Program-made: the position numbers and the translations under genes | In this document: piece by piece, positions 27,312 to 38,035 of the stretch | Layout: every line of letters begins with the position of its first letter | Position numbering within the stretch: the stretch's first letter is position 1 | The notes under the pieces: generated by a model | What the model was told of the DNA's origin: nothing | Database searches by the model: none | What the model saw: the letters and a program-made list of their open reading frames with translations, nothing else | Source: Pseudomonas sp. PSKL.D1 | GTDB taxonomy: Bacteria > Pseudomonadota > Gammaproteobacteria > Pseudomonadales > Pseudomonadaceae | DNA: 64,000 nucleotides | Assembly (NCBI RefSeq): GCF_028898945.1 | Contig: NZ_CP118607.1 | Span: 2,652,001-2,716,000, forward strand | Reading direction: 5' to 3'

Positions 27312-30300
27312 ATGTTCGAAGCGGCCAGGTTCGGCGACGACATATCGCACACCAGCGCGCTGGGGGGCTTCCTGATCGGAGCCGCCCTGGGCATTGCGCT
27401 GGTAGCCACGGTGGCCATCGCCACCTTCACCTGCGGGTTTGGCGTGGCCTTGCTGGCCGGCCTCGCAGCTGGTATCGGAGGCAGCTTGCTGACCGCTGCC
27501 GGAGAGGCGATAGGCAGTATGTTCTCGTCCCCCTCAGGGACGATAACCACTGCCTCGCCCAACGTCTTCATCAACAGCCGCAAGGCCGCACGGGTCGAGA
27601 AAAGCATCGGCGCCTGCGACAAGCACCCCGGCCCGGTGCAAATCGCCGAAGGTTCGACCAACGTCTTCATCAACAGCGTGGCGGCGGCGCGCAAGGGCGA
27701 CAAGCTGACCTGCGGTGCGACCATCAGCGGTGGCTCGGACAACGTCATCATCGGTGGCGGCACTTACCGTTACCTGCCAGTGGACGACGAAATCCCGCAA
27801 TGGTTGCGCACCACCGTGGATGTGCTGATGGCCATTGCCGGGGCCGCGGGCGGTATTGCCCAGTTGATCAAGGCGGGCAGCCAGGCCGGCATGAAAGCCA
27901 TCATGCCCTGCGCCCTGAAGTTCACCGCCGGCTTCGTCGCCGGTGAAGTGGCCAGCCGCTACGTGGTCGAACCGGTCGCCCGCCGGGCCATCGGCGGCCT
28001 GGTCGGCAACCCGGTCGACCTCACCACCGGGCGCAAACTGATCCCTGATGAAATCGACTTCAGCCTGCCCGGCCTGATGCCCATCGAGTGGTCGCGCTTC
28101 TACGCCAGCGACCTGACAGTAAACAGCGTGCTCGGCCAAGGCTGGGTATTGCCGTGGGAGCAATGCCTGCGCCGCCAGGGTGCATTTATTTACCTCACCG
28201 ACAACCAGGGGCGTGAAGTCCCGTTCGTGACCCTGCAACCGGGCGAGCGCATCTACAACCCGCACGAGCAGGTGTACCTGGTGTGCACCGAGGGCGGCCA
28301 CTACCTGCTGCAAACCCTCGACAACCTGTTCTTCTATTTCGGCGAAGTGCCCGACACCAACACCGACGTGCCGCTGCAACGCATCGAAAACGCCCTCGGC
28401 CACTTCCTGCACTTCACCCGCACGGCAAAGGGCACGCTCACCGACATCAGCGCCACCGGTGGCACCCGTGTGCACCTGCACTACGACCACCCATTGGGCC
28501 GCCTGACCGACATCAAGCGCGTGGTCGACGACCAGGCCGTCGAAACGCTCACCCAGTACCGCTACGACGAACACGGCCAGCTGAACGCGGTGATCAACCG
28601 CAACGGCGACACCGTGCGCAGCTTCAGCTACGCCGAAGGCCTGATGGTCAGCCACAGCAACGCACTGGGCCTGGGCTGCCACTACCGCTGGGAAACCCTC
28701 GGCGACAAGCCCCGGGTGGTCGAGCACTGGACCAGCGACGGCGAGCATTACCAGTTCCGCTACGACCCGGACGCGCGCACCAGCTGGGCCACCGATGTCC
28801 TGGGCCGCGAATTGGAGGTGCAGTACAACGCCGACCACCGCGTGATCGCCAGCCGCGACTACGGCGGCGAGCGTTTTGCCATCGAGCTGGACGAGCAGGG
28901 CAACATGGTCGGCCTGGCCCTGCCGGACGGTAACCGCCTGCAATTCAAGTACGATGAATTCGCCCGCCTGCTCGAAGAAACCGACCCGCTCGGGCGCAAG
29001 ATCGCCTATGAGTACCACCACCTGACCACGCTGGTGACCCAGGTCACCTACCCGGACGGCAGCACTTGGCAGGCGCGCTACGACGACAAAGGCAACCTGC
29101 TCGCCGAAACCGACGCCCTCGGCCAGATGACCGAGTACCTCAACAGCGACGACGGCCTGCCGCACACCATCATCGACGCCACCTACAAGTCCAAGTACCT
29201 GTGGTGGAACACCCTGGCCCAGGTCGAGCGCTATCAGGACTGCTCCGGCAAAAGCACCCACTACCGCTACGACGACCGCCAGCATTTGGTCGCCGTCACC
29301 GACGCCCTGAACCAGACCACCACCCTGGAGCGCAAACCCGACGGCGAAGTGCTGCGCATCAGCCACCCGGACGGCACGGCGGAAACCTTCAGCTACAACG
29401 TCTACGGCCAGGTGCTGAGCCACACCGACGGCAAAGGCCAGACCACCCGCCTGCTGCGCACCGCCCGCGGCCTGCCGAGCAGCCGCCAGGACGCCAAAGG
29501 CCAGCGGGTACGCTACGAGTACGACAAGGCCATCCGCCTGACCGCGCTGGTCAACGAAAACAACGCGGCCTACCGCTTTGCTTACGATGCGTCGGACCGC
29601 CTGAGCGAAGAAGTACGGGTCGACAACCTCACCCGACGCTTCACCTACAACGCCGGCGGCCACCTGACCCGTCTGGACGAAATCGGCTACGGCGAAAATG
29701 CCGAACGGCCGGAGCGCAGTACCGACTTCGAGCGCGACCCAATCGGCCGCCTGATCGCCAAACTCAACCAGGATGGCCGTCAGGATTTCCAGTACGACGT
29801 TGCCGACCGCCTGCTGAGCATCCACCGGCAACCCACCGGTACGGCCAAGCAACTGGGGATTACCGAGGAAACGCTCCAATACACCTACGACGTGCTCGGA
29901 CGCTTGACCGAGGAAATCACCCCCGACGGCGTCCTGAAGTACGAATATGACCCACTCAGCAACCTGACCACGCTGACCCTGCCGGACGGCCGCAAGGTCA
30001 ACCACCTGTATTACGGCAGCGGGCACCTGCACCAGCTGAACGTGGACGGCCAGGTGATCAGCGACATGGAGCGCGATGACCTGCACCGCGAGGTGTATCG
30101 AACGCAGGGCAAGCTCACCAGTTGCTTCGGTTACGACGCCATGGGGCGCAAGGCGTGGCAGTTTGCATCAACGTTGCCGGCCGACAAGCTGTCGCAGGTG
30201 CACAACACCGGCATCAACACCTCGTTGCTGGTGGAGCATGCCTACAACCCGATTCACCGCCGCTACCAGTACGACCCGGCAGGTGAACTGGTGCGCACGC

Positions 30301-31529
30301 TGGACAAGCTGCGCGGCGAGATCAAGTACGACTATGAAGCCAACGGCCAGCTGCGCAGCCGAGATACCGGCTCATTGATCGGTAGTGAAGAATTCCGCTA
30401 CGACGCAGCGGCCAACCGGCTGGACTTCAACGCGCGTCAGTTTGAAAAGGTCAAGGACAACCGGATCAAGCAGTGGCGCGATCAGGAATACCGCTACGAC
30501 CCGTGGGGCAACCTGATCGAGAAGCGCTCGGGGCACAGCAAGCTGCAGCACTTCCGGTATGACTGCGAGAACCGGTTGGTGCAGGGCGAGACGTGGGTGG
30601 CGGGGAAGCTGGAGAGCACCGGGCATTACCGCTATGACAGCCTCGGGCGGCGGGTGGCCAAGCACGTTGAGAGAAACGGGCAGGTCGAGCAGAAGCGCTT
30701 CCTGTGGCAGGGGCTGCGGATGCTGCGGGAGGAGACGCCCGGGCAGAACATCCTGTACCTGTACGAGCCGGGGAGCTATGCGCCGTTGGCCCGACTGGAT
30801 CAATCGGAAGGGGAAGAGCAGAAGGTCTACTACTTCCATACCGACCAGATTGGTACGCCGCTGGAGCTAACCGACAGCGATGGCAAAATTGTTTGGCAGG
30901 CGACATATCGGTCGTGGGGTGCGATTGAGAGTTTGTCAGTCAGTGAGATTGAACAGAACCTGCGTTGTCAGGGGCAGTACCACGATTTTGAGACGGGGCT
31001 GCACTACAATGTGTTTCGGTATTACGATCCTGAAGTCGGGCGATTTGTTACGCAAGATCCTATAGGATTGCAAGGGGGTTACAATCTCTACGATTATGCT
31101 CCCAATACATTAACTTGGATCGATCCATTCGGCCTCTGCAAGAGTGCAGCAAGCGGTGACAAAGGACGAACTAAAGCGATGCATGACCTGGAGCGTAACG
31201 GCTTCAAGATTGTTGCTGAAGAAGTAACTATGAAAGTCAATGGGAGTAGAGTAAGAGCGGACTTTGTCGCTAGGGATGCTCAGGGAAATCTTCATGTATT
31301 TGAAGTCAAGCACGGGACGGGATCACTCACTAAAAATCAGAAAGCTGCAGGTGTGTTTGACATGAGTAATCCTGCCAATACAACGCAGCACCTCGGGGGT
31401 GGCGTAATAACGCCATCAAGCGGAACTGCGGCAAAACTAAAAGTTGATACTAAAAGTGCACGCGGAAAACTCCTTGGCGGCAAAGGAGCGGTGCATGATG
31501 CAGTATTTAATGTACTTAAATATCGGTGA
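27312..31529 (+). CDS. Complete prePAAR/PAAR-Rhs T6SS effector with PD-(D/E)xK-like nuclease tip
   Basis: The 1405-residue protein has, in order: a prePAAR motif (AARFGDDISH, residues 4-13); hydrophobic helices (about 17-65); a PAAR domain (about 75-150, with repeated NVFINS); a second hydrophobic region (about 165-215); the Rhs cage from VGNPVDLTTGRKL (residue 231); and the core-end motif QDPIGL...IDPFGL, where Rhs proteins cleave themselves. The 130-residue tip (1276-1405) shows D1317, E1331 and K1333 in RADF and FEVKHG, then Q1343, fitting a PD-(D/E)xK nuclease. The Rhs shell is loaded by VgrG and Eag proteins and delivers the tip. It is the only rhs copy here with an export N-terminus. 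Confidence 0.94.
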   Translation: MFEAARFGDDISHTSALGGFLIGAALGIALVATVAIATFTCGFGVALLAGLAAGIGGSLLTAAGEAIGSMFSSPSGTITTASPNVFINSRKAARVEKSIGACDKHPGPVQIAEGSTNVFINSVAAARKGDKLTCGATISGGSDNVIIGGGTYRYLPVDDEIPQWLRTTVDVLMAIAGAAGGIAQLIKAGSQAGMKAIMPCALKFTAGFVAGEVASRYVVEPVARRAIGGLVGNPVDLTTGRKLIPDEIDFSLPGLMPIEWSRFYASDLTVNSVLGQGWVLPWEQCLRRQGAFIYLTDNQGREVPFVTLQPGERIYNPHEQVYLVCTEGGHYLLQTLDNLFFYFGEVPDTNTDVPLQRIENALGHFLHFTRTAKGTLTDISATGGTRVHLHYDHPLGRLTDIKRVVDDQAVETLTQYRYDEHGQLNAVINRNGDTVRSFSYAEGLMVSHSNALGLGCHYRWETLGDKPRVVEHWTSDGEHYQFRYDPDARTSWATDVLGRELEVQYNADHRVIASRDYGGERFAIELDEQGNMVGLALPDGNRLQFKYDEFARLLEETDPLGRKIAYEYHHLTTLVTQVTYPDGSTWQARYDDKGNLLAETDALGQMTEYLNSDDGLPHTIIDATYKSKYLWWNTLAQVERYQDCSGKSTHYRYDDRQHLVAVTDALNQTTTLERKPDGEVLRISHPDGTAETFSYNVYGQVLSHTDGKGQTTRLLRTARGLPSSRQDAKGQRVRYEYDKAIRLTALVNENNAAYRFAYDASDRLSEEVRVDNLTRRFTYNAGGHLTRLDEIGYGENAERPERSTDFERDPIGRLIAKLNQDGRQDFQYDVADRLLSIHRQPTGTAKQLGITEETLQYTYDVLGRLTEEITPDGVLKYEYDPLSNLTTLTLPDGRKVNHLYYGSGHLHQLNVDGQVISDMERDDLHREVYRTQGKLTSCFGYDAMGRKAWQFASTLPADKLSQVHNTGINTSLLVEHAYNPIHRRYQYDPAGELVRTLDKLRGEIKYDYEANGQLRSRDTGSLIGSEEFRYDAAANRLDFNARQFEKVKDNRIKQWRDQEYRYDPWGNLIEKRSGHSKLQHFRYDCENRLVQGETWVAGKLESTGHYRYDSLGRRVAKHVERNGQVEQKRFLWQGLRMLREETPGQNILYLYEPGSYAPLARLDQSEGEEQKVYYFHTDQIGTPLELTDSDGKIVWQATYRSWGAIESLSVSEIEQNLRCQGQYHDFETGLHYNVFRYYDPEVGRFVTQDPIGLQGGYNLYDYAPNTLTWIDPFGLCKSAASGDKGRTKAMHDLERNGFKIVAEEVTMKVNGSRVRADFVARDAQGNLHVFEVKHGTGSLTKNQKAAGVFDMSNPANTTQHLGGGVITPSSGTAAKLKVDTKSARGKLLGGKGAVHDAVFNVLKYR

Positions 31530-31532
31530 CTT

Positions 31533-32147
31533 ATGGGTTCTGAGAATCGCTCGCATTTTGAGGCTGTGCTGCTGGAAGAGCTAAAAACTACTGCTATGCG
31601 GTTTAAAGGGGTTGTTGCATCCAAGAATAAGTTGAAGTTCAAGTATGAGAAAAAAATCGTAGCTGAGCTTTTCTTTGAACATCTTGCTCGCGTAGACGCA
31701 TATGTGCTCGGTGGCATGGTATATGGCGGGCAAATTTTTGAGTGTGCCTCTAATTTTACGCCTCCTTACAAGAGTAATCTTTTTAACGAAAGTTGCTTTT
31801 CATTTATTTCTTCTGGGGAGCATTATAAGCGTTTCGGCAGAGAGGCTGGCGGCGCGATAAAAACGCCTGAGCCTCATGTTGCTAAAGAGGTTTGCGCACA
31901 AATTGTTGCTGTGCTGGAAGAGTTTTATATTCCACGAATTTTGGCTTGTATTACACCGTCGGAACGGACTGTGGACGATGTTCTGTCTGACCCTGATGAG
32001 TACGCTTACCCGGCGGTTTTCATACATTGTGCCGTGAAAATTGGCGAGTTGGCAATCGATAAGGCTTGCATAAATGAGGCGTTGGCCTCGAAGAAAGTTG
32101 TAAAAAATAAAGCTTATGATACTTCGTTGCTTGCGGATCTGGAGTGA
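31533..32147 (+). CDS. Probable immunity protein for the complete Rhs effector
   Basis: The 204-residue protein starts three nt after the rhs stop. It is soluble, without signal peptide or membrane helix, and clearly richer in A/T than the rhs core, as is usual for horizontally exchanged immunity genes. Position directly behind the toxin tip is the basis for the call; no immunity family is recognised. Such proteins bind and block the toxin tip in the cytoplasm of the producer. After its stop, about 180 nt of AT-rich sequence lead to a boxA-like/hairpin element. Confidence 0.75.
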   Translation: MGSENRSHFEAVLLEELKTTAMRFKGVVASKNKLKFKYEKKIVAELFFEHLARVDAYVLGGMVYGGQIFECASNFTPPYKSNLFNESCFSFISSGEHYKRFGREAGGAIKTPEPHVAKEVCAQIVAVLEEFYIPRILACITPSERTVDDVLSDPDEYAYPAVFIHCAVKIGELAIDKACINEALASKKVVKNKAYDTSLLADLE

Positions 32148-32328
32148 GGGTTTCTGTATTGTGCTAGCAAGTAAGGCAGATAAGGTTAATTGGTGTTTCG
32201 ATGGTCCAATGATTTGGTTTGGCCATGCTTTGTTTTTCGCTTCATTGAGTGCAGATGTGTGATGTGTTGATTTGATATTTATTTGAGCGACGGCAGATAA
32301 TTTTAATTATTAATCTATAATTAAGACT

Positions 32329-32420
<92 letters not shown>

Positions 32421-32466
32421 GCTTTGACATTGGATTTAATTCAGATTCGCAAACGGTCAAAGAGCG

Positions 32467-34317
32467 CGGCTGGACGAAATCGGCTACGGCGAACACGCCG
32501 AGCGCCCCGAGCGCCCCGAGCGCAGCACCGACTTCGAGCGCGACCCAATCGGCCGCCTCACCGCCAAACTCAATCACGATGGCCGTCAGGATTTCGAGTA
32601 CGACATCGCCGACCGCTTGCTAAGCATCCACCGGCAGCCTACCGGTACGGCCAAGCAACTGGGTATTACGGAAGAAAAGCTGGCCTACACCTACGACCTG
32701 CTCGGACGGCTAACTCAGGAAATAACCCCCGACGGCGCATTGGCCTACGAATACGACCCGCTCAGCAACCTGACCACCCTGACCCTGCCGGACGGCCGCA
32801 AGGTCAACCACCTGTACTACGGCAGCGGGCACCTGCACCATCTGAACGTGGACGGCCAGGTGATCAGCGACATGGAGCGCGACGACCTGCACCGCGAGGT
32901 GTATCGAACGCAGGGCAAGCTCACCAGTTGCTTTGGTTACGACGCCATGGGGCGCAAGGCGTGGCAGTTTGCATCAACGTTGCCGGCCGACAAGCTGTCG
33001 CAGGTGCACAACACCGGGATCAACACCTCGTTGCTGGTGGAGCATGCGTATAACCCGATTCACCGCCGTTACCAGTACGACCCGGCCGGGGAATTGGTAC
33101 GCACGCTGGACAAGCTGCGTGGCGAGATCAAGTACAGCTACGAAGCCAACGGCCAGTTGCGCAGCCGCGACACCGGCTCATTGATCGGCAGCGAAGAGTT
33201 CCGCTACGACGCGGCAGCGAATCGCCTGGACTTCAACGCGCGGCAATTCGACAAGGTCAAGGACAACCGGATCAAACAGTGGCGTGACCAGGAATACCGC
33301 TACGACCCGTGGGGCAACCTGATCGAGAAAAGGTCGGGGCACAGCAAGCTGCAGCACTTCCGTTATGACTGCGAGAACCGGCTGGTGCAGGCCGAAACGT
33401 GGGTGGCAGGGAAGCTGGAGAGTACCGGCCATTACCGCTATGACAGCCTCGGGCGGCGGGTGGCCAAGCACGTTGAGAGAAACGGGCAGATCGGGCAGAA
33501 GCGTTTCTTGTGGCAAGGGTTGCGGATGCTGCGGGAAGAGACGCCCGGGCAGAGTATTTTGTACTTGTACGAGCCGGGGAGCTATGCGCCGTTGGCGCGG
33601 GTCGATGCCAAGGAAGGGGAAGGGCAGCGGGTTTACTACTACCATACCGACCAGATTGGCACGCCCCTGGAGTTGACGGACAGCGATGGCAGTATCGTCT
33701 GGCAGGCCACGTATCGGTCGTGGGGAGCGATAGAGAGTCTGCCCGTGAATGACATTGAGCAGAATCTACGCTTCCAAGGGCAATACTTCGACGACGAAAC
33801 CGGCCTACACTACAACACGTTCCGCTACTATGATGCCGAAGTGGGGCGCTACCTCAGTCATGACCCTGTAGGTTTGCTGGGCGGCTTCAACCTCTATCGA
33901 TATGTTTCCAATCCACTAAGCAGCATTGACCCATGGGGATGGTGCGAAAAAAAGGGAATGGGAGTGAGTAAGTCGGGGCATCACGTACCCTCCGTACGAA
34001 AATCTAAAGGGCGGCCATTTGCAGTATCCAGATCAGACAAAACCCGACCTACACTGTTCCCGAAAGGGGATAATCCGGAGCATGATCACTGGTTATTACA
34101 TGAGGCAGAGAGAGGCCCAATAGGCCCCCGACAAGGTGATTTCCCTGGTACAGATGATCAACTATTCTCTGCATATCGTGAGGCTTATAAAGACTTGGAT
34201 CATATAAAAGTGGACGTGGTTTCTCCAAATGGTACTCACGTGCTGGGTGAAAATGTGACACCTCGAGCGGCGGTGGATCTGATTGAAAACTGGCTGAAGG
34301 AGAGTGGGTTGAGATGA
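32467..34317 (+). pseudogene. Orphan rhs copy 1: truncated Rhs core with a GHH-motif toxin tip
   Basis: Rhs homology begins abruptly at RLDEIGYGE (32467), deep in the cage. The first in-frame ATG is 32617 with no clear ribosome site, and stops (32425, 32437) precede the homology. It has no PAAR, Eag-binding or early cage region, so it cannot be exported by itself. The core ends at DPVGL...IDPWGW and is followed by a 124-residue tip. The tip contains SGHHVPSVRKSKGRPF and HDHWLLHEAE, His-rich signatures that suggest a metal-dependent nuclease; the family is not recognised. It is probably a silent donor cassette that could recombine its tip onto the complete rhs gene. The tip stop overlaps the immunity start (ATGA). 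Confidence 0.8.
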
Positions 34318-34688
34318 TGAATTATTCATTTTTAGATATTAAGAAGAAAATTGAGCAAGTCGATTTTTTTGAAGTTGTTGTATCCAGTGTAAGGGATTGG
34401 GATGAAGCGCTAGATGAGCGCGATAGTGATGATTTTGATGTTGCGTGGACGAACGCTTTTGAGGAGATGAAAGCATTAAGTTACTCGTCTGATACCGATG
34501 AGCAATCCTCTAAGTGTGTTCGAGAATTTGTATTCAAAAAAATCTATTCACTGACCGGAAGTGCTGAGGTCTCTGGTTATATTTCCGATGATATAGGGCT
34601 TGTGGTTGATGCAGCTTTGAAGTCGTGTGATAGTGAATGGGTGGAAAATATTTTTGAAGTTTACTGCTCTGGGCGCTTCCCAGTTTAG
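34314..34688 (+). CDS. Probable immunity protein for orphan tip 1
   Basis: The 124-residue acidic protein starts at ATG 34314, overlapping the orphan rhs stop by ATGA. AAGGAG at 34297-34302 can initiate it independently. It is soluble and Asp/Glu/Ser-rich (WDEALDERDSDDFDV), with no membrane segment. Strong acidity is common for proteins that mimic nucleic acid and block nucleases. Position is the main evidence; no family is recognised. Confidence 0.7.
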   Translation: MMNYSFLDIKKKIEQVDFFEVVVSSVRDWDEALDERDSDDFDVAWTNAFEEMKALSYSSDTDEQSSKCVREFVFKKIYSLTGSAEVSGYISDDIGLVVDAALKSCDSEWVENIFEVYCSGRFPV

Positions 34689-34825
34689 CAGTGTGGTGGT
34701 TTTTTAAGTTTTACTGGTGAAAATTTGGATGAATTATAAAGCTCGATTGATAGTGCGCGTAGCTAATGTTCCAGCTTGGCTGTGACTGTATTATGCAATG
34801 GTAATGTTTTGATTGGTTGCAAATT

Positions 34826-34873
34826 GATCTTTAAAATCTCATGAGTGATTGGCTGAGACGAAAGTTTCAGCCA
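34826..34873 (+). promoter_or_regulatory. Junction element 2: boxA-like motif plus GAAA-tetraloop hairpin
   Basis: GATCTTTAAAATCT (34826-34839) is followed after 10 nt by a ten-pair stem, 34850-34859 with 34864-34873 (one G-T), closed by a GAAA tetraloop at 34860-34863. GNRA-type loops are typical of boxB RNAs of lambdoid nut sites. The ATG at 34841 that opens the next frame lies inside this spacer. No T-run follows. Confidence 0.5.
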
Positions 34874-37279
34874 GTCAAATTCAGCTTCGGCAACGCCCTC
34901 TGTCTGGGCATTCATGATGGTTTGCCGCACAACATCATCAATGCCAACTTCAAGTCCAAGTACCTGTGGTGGGATGCCCACACCCAGGTCGAGCGCTTTG
35001 ACCACTGTTCGGGCAAGAGCACCCTCTACCGCTACGACGACCGCCAGCATTTGGTCGCCGTTACGGACGCGCTAAACCAGACCACCACGCTGGAGCGCAA
35101 ACCCGACGGCGAAGTGCTGCGCATCAGCCACCCGGACGGCACGGCGGAAACCTTCAGCTACAACGTCTACGGCCAGGTGCTCAGCCACACCGACGGCAAA
35201 GGCCAGACCACCCGCCTGCTGCGCACCGCGCGCGGCCTGCCGAGCAGCCGCCAGGATGCCAAGGGCCAGCGGGTGCGCTACGAGTACGACAAGGCCATCC
35301 GCCTGACCGCGCTGGTCAATGAAAACAACGCGGCTTACCGCTTTGCCTATGACGCCTCCGACCGGCTGAGCGAAGAAGTGCGGGTGGATAACCTGACCCG
35401 GCGCTTCACCTACAACGCCGGCGGCCACCTGACCCGTCTGGACGAAATCGGCTACGGCGAAAACGCCGAACGGCCGGAGCGCAGCACCGATTTCGAGCGC
35501 GACCCCATCGGCCGCCTGATCGCCAAACTCAATCACGATGGCCGTCAGGATTTCCAGTACGACATCGCCGACCGACTGCTGAGCATCCACCGCCAGCCAA
35601 CCGGCCTGGCCAAGCAAGTCGGTATTACCGAAGAAACGCTGGCCTACACCTACGATTTGCTCGGACGGTTGACCGAGGAAATCACCCCCGACGGCATCCT
35701 GAAGTACGAATACGACCCGCTCAGCAACCTGACCACGCTGACCCTGCCGGATGGCCGCCAGGTCAACCATCTGTACTACGGCAGCGGCCACCTGCACCAG
35801 CTGAACGTGGACGGCCAGGTGATCAGCGACATGGAGCGCGACGACCTGCACCGTGAGGTGTACCGCACGCAGGGCAAGCTCACCAGTTGCTTCGGTTACG
35901 ACGCCATGGGGCGCAAGGCGTGGCAGTTTGCTTCAACGTTGCCGGCCGACAAGCTGTCGCAGGTGCACAACACCGGGATCAACACTTCGTTGCTGGTGGA
36001 GCATGCGTATAACCCGATTCACCGCCGTTACCAGTACGACCCGGCCGGGGAATTGGTACGCACGCTGGACAAGCTGCGTGGCGAGATCAAGTACAGCTAC
36101 GAAGCCAACGGCCAGTTGCGCAGCCGCGACACCGGCTCATTGATCGGCAGCGAAGAGTTCCGCTACGACGCCGCAGCGAATCGCCTGGACTTCAACGCGC
36201 GGCAATTCGACAAGGTCAAGGACAACCGGATCAAGCAATGGCGCGATCAGGAGTATCGTTACGACCCGTGGGGCAACCTGATTGAGAAAAGGTCGGGGCA
36301 CAGCAAGCTGCAGCACTTCCGTTATGACTGCGAGAACCGGCTGGTGCAGGCCGAGACATGGGTAATGGGGAAGCTGGAGAGTACCGGGCATTACCGCTAT
36401 GACAGCCTCGGGCGGCGGGTGGCCAAGCACGTTGAAGTGAAGGGGCAGATCGAGCAGAAGCGCTTCCTATGGCAAGGGCTGCGGATGCTGCGGGAAGAGA
36501 CGCCCGGGCAGAACATCCTGTACCTGTACGAGCCGGGGAGCTATGCGCCATTGGCTCGACTGGATCAAGCGGAAGGGGAAGCGCAGAAGGTCTACTACTT
36601 CCATACTGACCAGATTGGGACGCCGCTGGAACTGACGGACAGTGACGGTGAGATCGTGTGGCAGGCGACGTATCGGTCGTGGGGAACGGTAGAGAGTCTC
36701 GCAGTCGGTGAGATTGAGCAGAACCTGCGTTTTCAGGGGCAGTACCACGATGCTGAAACGGGGCTGCACTACAACACGTTCAGATACTACGATTCTGAGG
36801 TTGGTAGGTTTGTGACGCAGGATCCTATTGGGATAGCTGGTGGAGATAATTTATATAAATATGCTCCGAGTCCAGTTGGATGGATTGATGTACTAGGGCT
36901 GTCATGTAATTCTGACGCTAAAATGCTTCGAAAAAACCTAGGTGCGAGTCCTCAAGGTGGAGGACAGTATGATGCGCACCACATTGTAATGTCGAACTCT
37001 AAGGATTTGAGAATGGATGCATTGAGGGAGAAAATGGAAGGGTTCGACATAGATATAAATGATAAGAGGAATGGGATCTGGCTGCCAAATACTGAGGCGG
37101 CTAGAGTTCCTGGGACTACTGCTACGCCGCACAAAGGAGCAGGTGTCCATGGGAATGCTTACAAACAACACGTATTTGATAAGCTCTCATCAACGAATAC
37201 TCGGGATGAGTTTTTGAGCGCTCTTTCGGATATCAAGCAATCGCTATTCGATGGCGTTACATTTAATACGGCTAGGTAA
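34841..37279 (+). pseudogene. Orphan rhs copy 2: truncated Rhs core with an AHH nuclease tip
   Basis: The frame opens at an ATG inside junction element 2 without a ribosome site. Real Rhs homology starts near 34910 (HDGLPHNIINANFKSKYLWW), about 60 percent into the cage, so this copy lacks the PAAR and first cage part. It ends at QDPIGI...WIDVLGL, a slightly altered core end, followed by a 125-residue tip with the motif QYDAHHIVM and a later GVHGNAYKQHV. These are the features of the AHH branch of HNH/ENDO VII-type nucleases, found in many polymorphic toxins. Probably a silent donor cassette, though the frame is fully open for 812 codons. Confidence 0.82.
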
Positions 37280-37283
37280 AAAT

Positions 37284-37880
37284 ATGACGATAGAAAGCTT
37301 AGAGCGCTTTAAGGAAGAAATTACGGGGAAGTTGCGGGATAGCTCCTTCACTTCTACTTTTTTAGCTTGTGAAACTGATTTCACTAGTATCGCATGGTCA
37401 AAAGGTCCAGCTTTTAATTTAATACCATTCGAATTAGAGATGTCCGGGGTGGCCCCGTGTAAATTAACAAGCAAGGAGCCGTTGGCGAAGAAGTATGTTC
37501 ATAAGCATTGCTATCATGAAGGCAGGCTTTTCAAGGTTGATATTTATGATGCTAAAGGTCAGGTTTATGAGTGGGAATATTATATTTACGGTGAGGGGCG
37601 AGTATATTCTTTGAAGATTAATCGTCATAATGAAATTGGTTGGTTGAAGGCTGTGGATCTGCAGGAGGGGCAGGTGGTTAGGGCCTGTCGGGTAGATTTT
37701 GACTCTGAGTTTTGGACGTTTGGTTATGAATGGGATAATGGTCGCCTGCAAGAGATTTTGACGCTTTCGTCGAATAGCCTGCCAGGCGTTAAGCTTTATC
37801 CGTCCTTTGTAAGTGATAATGTAATCGAAAGTTTGTATTTCTTGAGAGGGGATCAAAAAGTTCTTGTGTATAGTGCGTAG
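37284..37880 (+). CDS. Probable immunity protein for the AHH nuclease tip
   Basis: I choose ATG 37284 (MTIESLERFKEEITG), four nt after the orphan rhs stop; 198 residues. The protein is soluble, with many aromatic beta-strand-like segments (VYEWEYYIYGEGRVYSLKI). It is AT-rich compared with the rhs core. No clear Shine-Dalgarno precedes it. Immunity role is from position; the family is not recognised. Confidence 0.7.
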   Translation: MTIESLERFKEEITGKLRDSSFTSTFLACETDFTSIAWSKGPAFNLIPFELEMSGVAPCKLTSKEPLAKKYVHKHCYHEGRLFKVDIYDAKGQVYEWEYYIYGEGRVYSLKINRHNEIGWLKAVDLQEGQVVRACRVDFDSEFWTFGYEWDNGRLQEILTLSSNSLPGVKLYPSFVSDNVIESLYFLRGDQKVLVYSA

Positions 37881-37973
37881 CTTATCTTTTGTTTTATTGT
37901 TAATCTGCTTCTGTGTTTGATGTGTTGGGCGTTTTAAGCGATTTCAGAGTTGGAGTTATCTCTGTACTAGTCC

Positions 37974-38023
37974 GATCTTTAACAATCTAGAGATTGGGTC
38001 TGAGGAGTATTGCTTAGACCCAA
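37974..38023 (+). promoter_or_regulatory. Junction element 3: boxA-like motif plus long hairpin
   Basis: GATCTTTAACAATCT (37974-37988) contains the exact boxA core TCTTTAACAA. Five nt later an 11-pair stem joins 37994-38004 to 38013-38023 (one G-T) around an 8-nt loop. No T-run follows. The stem sequence differs entirely from the other junction hairpins while pairing is complete. Confidence 0.5.
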
Positions 38024-38035
38024 AGCTATTAACTG

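Noticed and set aside
27534..30086. 850-codon minus-strand open frame across the rhs core, with similar frames over each orphan copy
   Set aside because: It recurs only because the Rhs core repeats; composition is that of an antisense shadow (Val/Gln/Ala-rich, no domains).
34841..34910. ATG at 34841 as a genuine start of orphan rhs copy 2
   Set aside because: It lies in the spacer of junction element 2, has no ribosome site, and the first 20 or so codons show no Rhs similarity.
37974..38023. Junction hairpins as ordinary intrinsic terminators
   Set aside because: None is directly followed by a T-run, unlike the true terminator at 56699-56722; a role in termination through another route is not excluded.
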